This document shows, in pieces, positions 49,269-56,528 of a stretch of DNA of 64,000 nt. Each line of letters starts with the position of its first letter. Within the stretch, counting starts at the first letter, position 1. Source of the stretch: Paenibacillus thiaminolyticus (GTDB lineage: Bacteria; Bacillota; Bacilli; Paenibacillales; Paenibacillaceae). The stretch is from contig NZ_CP041405.1 of NCBI RefSeq assembly GCF_007066085.1, forward strand, positions 2,728,001 to 2,792,000, given 5' to 3'. The position numbers and the translations under genes were made by a program. Under the pieces are notes generated by a model. That model worked only from the letters and a program-made list of their open reading frames with translations, searched no databases and had not been told where the DNA came from.

Positions 49269-51020
49269 CTAATAGGACATCATGCCTCCTTCCGCAACGA
49301 CCGGCTTCGGCATTGGCTTCGGCGGCGGCAGCTTGCTCGCGATGCTCCGCTCGAACGAACGGAACGATGCGTCGAATTGCTCCCGCGCAATCCGCTTGAT
49401 CTCCTCGATCATCCGCATATCGATATAGCCGTTCACATTCAGATTCATGACCACGTTGCTGTTCGCCGTGACATCGAAGCCGCTCCGGTTCCCGGCCGGA
49501 AGAGGCGGACCAGCATTTCCCTGGCTGCTATAAGGAACAGGGGCCTGTAATGGACCAGACGGGGCGAACGCGATAGAGGCATCTGCCATTGGCCGGTACG
49601 TACCCGCAGCAACCGTCGTGGCGGATATCTGGCTTTGCACGCTCAGCTTGTTCACGTCAGGCGCGGCGGCGGGCTGTTCCTCCTCTTTTGGAAGCAAAAA
49701 CTTCTCTGCCGCCCACAACCCGGCATCCAAAGCAAGCCCGCCCAAAAATCCGGCCGGCGTAAAGCGCAGAAACCTCGTCGCCTTACTCACGGTACGGGCA
49801 CCTTTCAGCAGCTTGCCGAACCAGCCCGTCTTCTTGGCGGCGGACGCAGCCTTGCCGACATCCGATGCGGTTGATGTCGAAGTGGCGATCTCCGCCATCG
49901 TCCCGGTGGCGGCTTGAACTGATTGCACGGTCTCCGCCGTCGTCTGGGCGGCCGTGATCGCATATTCGCCGCCATCCGATTCCTCTTTCTCTTCCTTCTT
50001 GCGGCCGAACATGTTCAAGGCGAAGTCGCCTGCTATGGCAGCTACCGTGCCCCATTTTCCGACTTTTTTCAAAAGGCCCCGCTTCGGCTTGGCAGGTGTG
50101 ACCTTGCCCGACGTACTGGATGGCGCTGTGCCTTGCGGAGCCGAAGGGGGCGTCGCGGCGGTTGTTAGCGGGGCGGCCGTTCCGCCTGCAGTTGGCGGAG
50201 TAGCGGGACCGCTTTTGGTTGGCGACGCGGCCGGAGCGCCTTTGGCTGGCGGCACGCCTGTACCGCCTTTGCCCGGCGGCGCGGCGGTCCCGTCCTTGGT
50301 CGGCGCGGCAGCCTTGCCAAGCTCCTTCTGCCGCTGCGAACCTTCGCGGCCGCTTTGGCCTGAGCCGCCTCGCTTCTTCTTGCCGGACTTGCCCCCTCCC
50401 CGCTTTTTCTTGTTCTTCTTTTTGTCCCTTCCCCCGGCTTCTCCCGCGAGGCCGGACGAGATGCCTCCTCCACCCTGGCAGCAGCAGCATTTGCATTGGC
50501 TGCCGCCGGATTCTCCGGTGAACAGCTTTTTCACATAATTCACATTATCAATGACACCTTTTACTTTCTTGATGCTATCGCTCGCGGCATAGACATAATC
50601 TTGGGCGGTTTTTGCGAATTCAAGGGCTTGTTGCCAGTACGATTTCTCCTCATTCCCTGGCTTCTTGTCCTCCGCTTTCGCCGGGCCTTGCACCACGACC
50701 GTCGTGCTCTGAACCGCGGCCAGTGAAGCGGACAACTGCTGCCCCAACCCATTCGGCTGGACCGCATGCGCGAGGCTCGGCCCTCCTGAGCGGATCGAGG
50801 CCTGTCTTCGCATCATATTCGCGATCGACTTCACGTCCGACGCGATGCCGCCGGTCGCCAGGGCGGGTCCGCCCCGCTTCGGTCTGGCGGCGCGCTTCAT
50901 CTCCGCGATCTGCTCCTGCATGCTATCCGTCATCATCCGGAACACGGAGCCAACCTCATCCAGCTTGCCGTTCATCGTGCGCAGCTCGCGGTGCACATTT
51001 TTGGTGATCCGATCATCCAT
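49269..51020 (-). CDS. Tape measure protein with Cys cluster and low-complexity linker
   Basis: A 583-residue protein in tape-measure position, directly after the chaperone. Residues 1-170 are helical. Cysteines at 176 and 178-181 form CKCCCC. Residues 182-310 are a Lys/Gly then Ala/Pro/Thr-rich linker of short repeats. Hydrophobic helices occur at about 322-338 and 410-445, as expected of a tape measure that enters membranes. The C-terminus (YIDMRMIEEIKRIAREQFDA) is helical. Short for the family, implying a tail below about 90 nm. Confidence 0.78.
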   Translation of the reverse strand: MDDRITKNVHRELRTMNGKLDEVGSVFRMMTDSMQEQIAEMKRAARPKRGGPALATGGIASDVKSIANMMRRQASIRSGGPSLAHAVQPNGLGQQLSASLAAVQSTTVVVQGPAKAEDKKPGNEEKSYWQQALEFAKTAQDYVYAASDSIKKVKGVIDNVNYVKKLFTGESGGSQCKCCCCQGGGGISSGLAGEAGGRDKKKNKKKRGGGKSGKKKRGGSGQSGREGSQRQKELGKAAAPTKDGTAAPPGKGGTGVPPAKGAPAASPTKSGPATPPTAGGTAAPLTTAATPPSAPQGTAPSSTSGKVTPAKPKRGLLKKVGKWGTVAAIAGDFALNMFGRKKEEKEESDGGEYAITAAQTTAETVQSVQAATGTMAEIATSTSTASDVGKAASAAKKTGWFGKLLKGARTVSKATRFLRFTPAGFLGGLALDAGLWAAEKFLLPKEEEQPAAAPDVNKLSVQSQISATTVAAGTYRPMADASIAFAPSGPLQAPVPYSSQGNAGPPLPAGNRSGFDVTANSNVVMNLNVNGYIDMRMIEEIKRIAREQFDASFRSFERSIASKLPPPKPMPKPVVAEGGMMSY

Positions 51021-51261
51021 TGACTTGCCCCCCTCCTGTCCCGTACATCCATTCCATAGCTGCGGCAGCCTCGCATAATTCCTCGATGCTCATGCCGCTC
51101 GCTTCCGCATACGTAATGCCGCCCCGGCTGTTCAGGACGACACGCCAGAACAATTGCCGGAGCGGATTGCGGGAGATGGAATGTCTATACGTCGGATGAT
51201 TCGGATTCCAAGGGCGTGTCCACCATGCCCAGGAAGCGCGCGCATTCGAGCCAAAGCGGCG
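51013..51261 (-). CDS. Frameshift extension of the tail assembly chaperone (gpT-like)
   Basis: An 82-codon open frame without a supported start, overlapping the end of the chaperone gene (51185-51261) in the +1 (equivalently -2) frame and ending inside the tape measure start. It encodes SRNPLRQLFWRVVLNSRGG, then ITYAEASGMSIEELCEAAAA. Its place and overlap are exactly those of the lambda gpT extension, made by programmed ribosomal frameshifting. The shift site itself is not identified. Confidence 0.65.
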   Translation of the reverse strand, partial: RRFGSNARASWAWWTRPWNPNHPTYRHSISRNPLRQLFWRVVLNSRGGITYAEASGMSIEELCEAAAAMEWMYGTGGGQVNG

Positions 51262-51478
51262 TCATGATGTCGGTCTTCTCTTCAAGCGCTTCCCAGCTCA
51301 GGCGCGGAGACACAATGACATGCTGGAGGAAAAAGTCCATCGACGGCTCCAGCTTCCATCCCCCGTCTGCTTTGAGCGCCACATCATAGAGCCGCATCAG
51401 GGCGCGGGCGCCCGGATGCTGCAGCACATATTCCTCTTGCTCGATCGTTACCGTCTGTTGCTTGCTCACTTCATTCAC
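51185..51478 (-). CDS. Tail assembly chaperone (gpG/XkdN-like)
   Basis: A 97-residue helical protein (ALMRLYDVALKADGGWKLEPSMDFFLQHVIVSPRLS) between tube and tape measure. Such chaperones coat the tape measure during assembly and usually exist in a short and a frameshifted long form. Start GTG 51478, or GTG 51469, which has better spacing to GGAAAGG. Confidence 0.8.
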   Translation of the reverse strand: MNEVSKQQTVTIEQEEYVLQHPGARALMRLYDVALKADGGWKLEPSMDFFLQHVIVSPRLSWEALEEKTDIMTPLWLECARFLGMVDTPLESESSDV

Positions 51479-51502
51479 CCTTTCCGAATCCCAATATGGA
51501 AA

Positions 51503-51907
51503 TTAGTTCACCCGATGCGTATAATCCAGCACTTGAATTTCAAATTCGCGATCCTCCAGCTCCGAGCCGTAAGCGGCAGCCGGCAGCTTTTTCACGATCG
51601 CCTGCGTGCCCCCGATCGTTTCGCCCGGCTCGTTGTTGGATTTCACCCAGATCGAGAACAGCTTCTTCTCGCGTGCCAGACGATGCAGCAGGACAATCTG
51701 CGGCGACGTCGACATCAGCGTCAGCTTAATCGTGCCGAGCGGATTATTTTTGTGCGCAATCGCCACCTCGCCGCGCGCGCCGACATGAGCCACGCTCTGC
51801 TCCTCGTCCTTTTCGCAGGAGACGAAGGTATTCTCGCCGAATCCCGTAATATACTCGCCGTTAATGACGACGGACACTTGCTTCGCATCATAAATGCCGA
51901 TACTCAT
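51503..51907 (-). CDS. Tail tube protein (XkdM/DUF3277-like)
   Basis: A 134-residue beta-rich protein: IGIYDAKQVSVVINGEYITGF at the start, VGARGEVAIAHKNNPLGTIKLTLM in the middle. These are hallmarks of the DUF3277 tube family. Forms the inner tube. Confidence 0.88.
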   Translation of the reverse strand: MSIGIYDAKQVSVVINGEYITGFGENTFVSCEKDEEQSVAHVGARGEVAIAHKNNPLGTIKLTLMSTSPQIVLLHRLAREKKLFSIWVKSNNEPGETIGGTQAIVKKLPAAAYGSELEDREFEIQVLDYTHRVN

Positions 51908-52031
51908 GAATGTGCACCTTCCTTAAATTCAATATTTTTTACCCGCAAGGATGCTTTGGGATCAAAAGCGGTTGTTCAGTCGTGTTCAAAAAGGCCGGTG
52001 TTCGGCAATCGGTCTTTCTGACCTGCCATTC

Positions 52032-53030
52032 CTAGAAACGGATGACGCCGTTCACCTTCACCTGATGCACCGCTCCGGCAATCTCGAACCAGAACGAGCC
52101 GCCGCGGTATTCGCGGTTCGCGCGATCGCCCGGATCGACCTGGTTGCGAAGCAGGAAGGAGGTGCCGAACAGCGGCTCGCCGCTGTCATCCGCGGCAATG
52201 ATGCCCATACGGAACGACTCCAGCAGCACATTGATCACCGTGCTCTCGATTTGCGCGATGCCTGCGTCCGTATATGGAATTTTGCTGGATTGATTGAGCA
52301 GATGCTGAATCTGCATTTCCATGCGGGCACGAACATAGTCGCGCGCCATAATGACATCGATATATTCGCCTGACAGCGTCTTGCCTTCGGACGTGCGGGC
52401 TTCACCCTGCTTGTTCACATACGTAATCGCGCCGCCGTCATGAATCTCCATCAATTCCCCGGCGGTCAGCTTCAATGGAGCGATGCCGGTGCAGGTCTTG
52501 AATTTCCAGGTCACGGAACCGACATCCGCGGAGCCTACCGAGCCGACGAGCGCGGCATCCGGGTAGGCGCTGGCATCGGTATGATAGAACGCGACCGTGC
52601 GATTGAACCCGGCGGCCTTCAACGCTTGCAGCTTCGTCTTGTCGGACACCCGCGTCACGAACAGGCGGTAGTCCTCCTTCTCCAGCTCCTGAGCCAACGC
52701 CGTAACCGTTGCTTCGCTGTTGTCAGGGGAGAGCAGATAGTACCAGCCCATATCCATAACGGAACGGAGGCGCTCCTCCGCGTTTTCCTGCTCATCGCAT
52801 GCCGCAATCGCGATGCGGGCCGGAGAACGGTCCCCTTGGCCGAACAGAGCCGCGGCCATCTTGTACTCCGCCGTCGATTCGGCGAAGTCCGCCTGAACGG
52901 CCTTCAGATCGCCGTACTCCTTATAAGCCGATCCTCCCGCCTTCTTGCCGAGAATGAGCGGCATGCCGAAGGACAACCGTCCTGTCGGCTTTTGCAAATC
53001 AATCGTCACTTGAACATCCTGGATCGTCAT
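52032..53030 (-). CDS. Contractile tail sheath protein (DUF3383-like)
   Basis: A 332-residue sheath protein of the DUF3383/XkdK group. The N-terminus (VQVTIDLQKPTGRLSFGMPLILG) and the C-terminal handshake region (DPGDRANREYRGGSFWFEIAGAVHQVKVNG) are typical. The presence of a sheath makes this an R-type, contractile tail. Overlaps the upstream tail-terminator gene by one base at 53030. Confidence 0.9.
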   Translation of the reverse strand: MTIQDVQVTIDLQKPTGRLSFGMPLILGKKAGGSAYKEYGDLKAVQADFAESTAEYKMAAALFGQGDRSPARIAIAACDEQENAEERLRSVMDMGWYYLLSPDNSEATVTALAQELEKEDYRLFVTRVSDKTKLQALKAAGFNRTVAFYHTDASAYPDAALVGSVGSADVGSVTWKFKTCTGIAPLKLTAGELMEIHDGGAITYVNKQGEARTSEGKTLSGEYIDVIMARDYVRARMEMQIQHLLNQSSKIPYTDAGIAQIESTVINVLLESFRMGIIAADDSGEPLFGTSFLLRNQVDPGDRANREYRGGSFWFEIAGAVHQVKVNGVIRF

Positions 53031-53506
53031 TATTCCTTCATCTCCTTCAATGTCATATGAACCTTCTCAATATGGCCGGGACTTGTCCGGGCGAACGAAT
53101 CCCGCATGCGCAACCGAACGCGAATCTCCAGTCCGTGAACCGGTTCCGCCACCCATTGCGCGTCGCTGACATGAACCAGCGCGGCCGACAGGCCTTCCAG
53201 CTTGTCTGCGCCTTCAGTCCAGAGCCAGCCGATCGCTTGGCGGCATTGCTCCATCGCCGTCCACGGATCGGGCGAACACCAGACCAGCTGCCATTCCATC
53301 TCGACCAGCCTGGTCAACGGCCCGGTCATATCCCGGTGCCGCTGCGAACGATCCGCATAGGGCACGGACACGCGATACAGCAGCCTGGCCCCGTCTGGCG
53401 CCTGCTCTTCCGCGGACGCCTGCAGCGGCAGCGGTTCGAGCGGAAGTCCCGCGGACTCCGCCAGCGGCTGCAGCCACTGCTCGAAATAATCGCGATACAC
53501 AATCAA
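53030..53506 (-). CDS. Tail terminator-like protein, first gene of the tail operon
   Basis: A 158-residue protein (VYRDYFEQWLQPLAESAGLPLEPLP; then RLVEMEWQLVW and GLEIRVRLRM) fitting the DUF6838-like tail terminator family that caps the tube and sheath. TTG 53506 has a strong GGGGGGAGA six bases upstream. The gene starts 28 bases after an intrinsic terminator at 53534-53557. Confidence 0.7.
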   Translation of the reverse strand: MIVYRDYFEQWLQPLAESAGLPLEPLPLQASAEEQAPDGARLLYRVSVPYADRSQRHRDMTGPLTRLVEMEWQLVWCSPDPWTAMEQCRQAIGWLWTEGADKLEGLSAALVHVSDAQWVAEPVHGLEIRVRLRMRDSFARTSPGHIEKVHMTLKEMKE

Positions 53507-53533
53507 GCCGTCTCTCCCCCCTCTCATCGGCAA

Positions 53534-53557
53534 TAAAAAAACCGGCAGCAATGCCGG
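53534..53557 (-). terminator. Terminator in the leader of the tail operon
   Basis: On the minus strand CCGGCA-TTGC-TGCCGG followed by seven T, between the promoter (-10 at 53672-53677) and the first tail gene. An overlapping alternative pairing GCAAT/ATTGC would disrupt it. A 12-bp leader stem (53643-53654 with 53575-53589) lies before it. Confidence 0.75.
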
Positions 53558-53671
53558 CATTATTGCGGAGCGAGGAGCAGAACAAGGGAAAATTCGGTGC
53601 CTCTGGCTTCTTTGCCCGCACCTGTCGTCCGCCGATTGCGTGTCCCTTCTGCTCAACTCGTCCACAATAGC

Positions 53672-53697
53672 ATTATAATACGGGGAACACATGTTTG
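53672..53697 (-). promoter_or_regulatory. Tail-operon promoter with LexA-type box
   Basis: On the minus strand the -10 TATAAT is at 53672-53677; no good -35 lies 17 bases upstream (AAACAA). CAAACATGTGTTCC (53684-53697) matches 13 of 14 positions of the Bacillus LexA consensus CGAACRNRYGTTYC and overlaps the spacer and -35 region. Confidence 0.7.
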
Positions 53698-53758
53698 TTT
53701 TATCGTATTTTTATAGAATAGCAACAGTATTTATAAAACGTTATTTTAAATAAATTAA

Positions 53759-53788
53759 CGAACATTTGTTCTTGTTTTGTGGTATAAT
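53759..53788 (+). promoter_or_regulatory. Regulator-gene promoter with LexA-type box
   Basis: CGAACATTTGTTCT (53759-53772) matches 12 of 14 positions of the Bacillus LexA consensus and lies just upstream of a -10 TATAAT (53783-53788), where it would cover the -35. It faces the ArpU-like gene. Confidence 0.7.
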
Positions 53789-53899
53789 GAGTATATTCTC
53801 ATCTATTCATGGGTCTGACGGCAGGAGGCGCAGAATCGGCAGGCTCATTTTCATAAGACAAGGATATATCGCAACCGATTATGGAGGAGGACAATCTAT

Positions 53900-54361
53900 A
53901 TGGAAGACCGGCAATTCACTATCCCTTCGTTCGATTCCTTCGATCCGAAGGCGGCCAAGCGGTTCATGGAGGAGACTTTTGCGAAATACCGGATGTGTAA
54001 AGTAATGCGGTATGCGGTGCGGGAAGCGGCGGTCACGATGAAATATGAAGCGAAGGAGCACGGCGCGACGAACCGGGTCGGCGATCCGACCGGCAGTATC
54101 GCTGCGCATAATGCGGACAAGGCGAACGAATGTCTCGCCTTCTGCGAAGTGATCGAATCGCTCGTCGACCAACTGGAGCCGGACGAGCAGCTCCTCATTC
54201 GCGAGCGCTATATGAAAGGGGCGCGCGTCACGGACACGAACGTGTACAGCTTCGCCTTCGATCCGCCAATCAGCGCGGTCACGTACGGCCATATCCGCAA
54301 GCGGGCGTTCCAGAAGCTGCTGCACGCGTTCCAGTATGTGTTCCCGGGTCATAGCGGATAA
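53900..54361 (+). CDS. ArpU-family phage-type transcriptional regulator
   Basis: A 153-residue protein resembling ArpU/RinA-type late regulators. It has a helical N-terminal part and a C-terminal sigma-4-like helix-turn-helix (LEPDEQLLIRERYM...AVTYGHIRKRAFQKLL). Such proteins switch on late or lysis genes. ATG 53900 follows GGAGGAGG. It is divergent from the tail operon and the first target of the LexA box at 53759. It may activate the tail promoter or help transcription through the leader terminator. Confidence 0.75.
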   Translation: MEDRQFTIPSFDSFDPKAAKRFMEETFAKYRMCKVMRYAVREAAVTMKYEAKEHGATNRVGDPTGSIAAHNADKANECLAFCEVIESLVDQLEPDEQLLIRERYMKGARVTDTNVYSFAFDPPISAVTYGHIRKRAFQKLLHAFQYVFPGHSG

Positions 54362-54393
54362 AGGCTCGCCAGGGGAAGAATACAACAACAAAT

Positions 54394-54439
54394 AAGCCCG
54401 GACCGCCTGGTTTCCCAGGTCGTCCGGGCCTTTCTTTTT
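54394..54439. terminator. Bidirectional terminator between ArpU-like and ABC-F genes
   Basis: AAGCCCGGAC...GTCCGGGCCTT stem with inner CCTGG/CCAGG pairing and T runs on both strands. Confidence 0.85.
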
Positions 54440-54448
54440 CATGGAGGC

Positions 54449-56080
54449 TTACTTCTTGCTCTCCTTCGGATACATCTGCTCGCGCAAGCCTTTGATCTCG
54501 TCGCTGTCGAGGTACTCGTCGAACGTCGTCACGCGGTCGATGATGCCATTCGGCGTAATCTCGACGATGCGGTTCGCGATCGTCTGCACGAATTGATGGT
54601 CATGCGACGTGAACAGCATCGTGCCGTCGAAGTCGATCAGACCGTTGTTGAGCGCGGTGATGGATTCCAGATCCAAGTGGTTCGTCGGCTCGTCAAGGAT
54701 GAGCACGTTCGCGCCCGCCATCATCATTTTCGAGAGCATGCAGCGCACCTTCTCGCCCCCGGACAGGACGCTCGCCTTCTTCAATGCCTCTTCGCCGGAG
54801 AAGAGCATGCGGCCCAGGAAGCCGCGCAGGAACGTCTCGTCCTGATCCTTCGAATATTGGCGCAGCCAATCGACCAGGTTGTCTTCCACCCCGTCGAAAT
54901 AAGCCGAGTTATCCTTCGGGAAATACGCTTGCGACGTCGTCACGCCCCAGCTGAACGTGCCGGCATCCGGCTCCAGCTCGCCCATCAAAATCTGGAACAG
55001 CGTCGTCTTCGCCAAGCCGTTCGGTCCGACGAACGCGATCTTGTCGCCTTTGTTCACGACGAGATGCAGATTATCGAGCACCTTCTCGCCATCAACCGTC
55101 TTGGTGAGGCCTTCGATCGTGAGCAATTGCTTGCCTGCTTCCCGTTCGGACTTGAAGTTGATGAACGGATATTTCCGGTTCGACGGACGGATGTCGTCGA
55201 GCGTGATCTTGTCGAGCATTTTTTTGCGGGCGGTCGCCTGCTTAGACTTGGACGCGTTCGCGCTGAAGCGCTGAATGAACGTCTGCAGCTCTTTGATCTT
55301 CTCTTCCTTCTTCTTGTTCTGGTCGCGCGCCATCTTCAACGCCAGCTGGCTCGACTCATACCAGAAATCGTAGTTCCCCGCATACAGCTGAATCTTGCCG
55401 AAGTCGATATCGGCGATATTCGTGCACACCTTGTTCAAGAAGTGACGATCGTGGGATACGACGATGACGGTGCCTTCATAATCCATCAGAAAATGCTCCA
55501 GCCAGTTGATCGACTCCAGATCCAGATGGTTCGTCGGCTCGTCAAGCAGCAGGATGTTCGGGCGTCCGAACAGGGCCTGCGCCAGCAGGACGCGGACCTT
55601 CTGGTTGCCGTCCAGCTCCGACATTTTGTCGTCGTGGAGATTCTTCGGAATGCCCAGCCCGATAAGCAGTTCGGCCGCATCCGCTTCAGCTTCCCAGCCG
55701 TTCAGCTCGGCGAATTCGCCTTCCAGCTCGCCCGCGCGCATGCCGTCCTCTTCGCTGAAGTCGGCCTTCGCGTAGAGCGCGTCTTTCTCCTTCATAATGC
55801 TGTACAGCCGCTGGTGACCCATAATTACAGTCTCCAGCACCGCAAATTCATCGTATTCATAATGGTTCTGCTTCAATACGGACATGCGGTCTCCCGGAGT
55901 AATGTGAACCTCCCCGTTGGTAGGCTCGATTTCGCCGGATAATATTTTAAGAAATGTCGATTTACCTGCTCCGTTCGCGCCGATAAGACCGTAGCAATTG
56001 CCCGGAGTGAACTTGATGTTCACATCCTCGAACAAAGGCCGCTTGCCGTATCGGAGCGTAACGCCGGTCGTACTAATCAT
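54449..56080 (-). CDS. ABC-F ATPase, YkpA/YbiT type
   Basis: A 543-residue protein with two ABC domains and no membrane helices. The first domain has a normal Walker A (GANGAGKST) but an altered signature (ELDGNQKVR instead of LSGGQ). The second has GPNGLAKTT and VLSGGEKVR. Both have VLILDEPTNHLD-type Walker B. A basic linker of ~80 residues, typical of translation-factor ABC-F, joins them. ATG 56080 follows AAAGGACGGG. No transporter partner nearby, as expected. Confidence 0.92.
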   Translation of the reverse strand: MISTTGVTLRYGKRPLFEDVNIKFTPGNCYGLIGANGAGKSTFLKILSGEIEPTNGEVHITPGDRMSVLKQNHYEYDEFAVLETVIMGHQRLYSIMKEKDALYAKADFSEEDGMRAGELEGEFAELNGWEAEADAAELLIGLGIPKNLHDDKMSELDGNQKVRVLLAQALFGRPNILLLDEPTNHLDLESINWLEHFLMDYEGTVIVVSHDRHFLNKVCTNIADIDFGKIQLYAGNYDFWYESSQLALKMARDQNKKKEEKIKELQTFIQRFSANASKSKQATARKKMLDKITLDDIRPSNRKYPFINFKSEREAGKQLLTIEGLTKTVDGEKVLDNLHLVVNKGDKIAFVGPNGLAKTTLFQILMGELEPDAGTFSWGVTTSQAYFPKDNSAYFDGVEDNLVDWLRQYSKDQDETFLRGFLGRMLFSGEEALKKASVLSGGEKVRCMLSKMMMAGANVLILDEPTNHLDLESITALNNGLIDFDGTMLFTSHDHQFVQTIANRIVEITPNGIIDRVTTFDEYLDSDEIKGLREQMYPKESKK

Positions 56081-56274
56081 GGCATTCCCGTCCTTTAACA
56101 CGCGATTTATCATTCAAATGATTATTATAGCACACTATGGCCGGTTATGCCCGCTTCCTGCGCAATGACGCCCCTGGTATCTGAATCTGACGAATTGTCC
56201 TCCCGTACCCTTCGCCGTTCCCGAGATGTTCGGATAAATATGCCAGGGGACTATATCGGCGGCTTTTTTTCCTA

Positions 56275-56389
56275 TATAATGTATCTATCTGTAAAAGAAA
56301 GCGAGGGATGTTATATGGTGAATCCATCTGTATATAACGTTCGGGAGGAACGAGCAAGCGCCCGGCGCTTCGGCATGATTCAACTCTAA
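56275..56389 (+). CDS. 24-residue leader peptide ahead of rsgA-like gene, with its -10
   Basis: A -10 TATAAT (56275-56280) precedes a 24-codon open frame (ATG 56315 to TAA 56389) with GAGGG seven bases upstream. The peptide ends ARRFGMIQL and its codons 15-20 contain a perfect inverted repeat (AAGCGCC/GGCGCTT). A further hairpin (TGTCCC/GGGGACA) follows before the rsgA-like gene. The layout suggests translational attenuation; no -35 is convincing. Confidence 0.5.
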
Positions 56390-56528
56390 CCCCAAGCGTC
56401 GGCCCGCCTGATACCGTGCTCCCGAACTTGCTGCCGCTACGTCGTTTGTCCCTTCATGGGGACATCGTTGGTACTGCAACGCAAGTTCATTTTATGCGGC
56501 ATCGACCGCACCGAAGGAGATATCAGGC

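Noticed and set aside
41300..54361. Complete prophage
   Set aside because: No integrase, portal, terminase, capsid, replication or attachment sites; both sides are host genes.
54593..55942. 449-codon plus-strand frame opposite the ABC-F gene
   Set aside because: Antisense shadow of a motif-complete ATPase.
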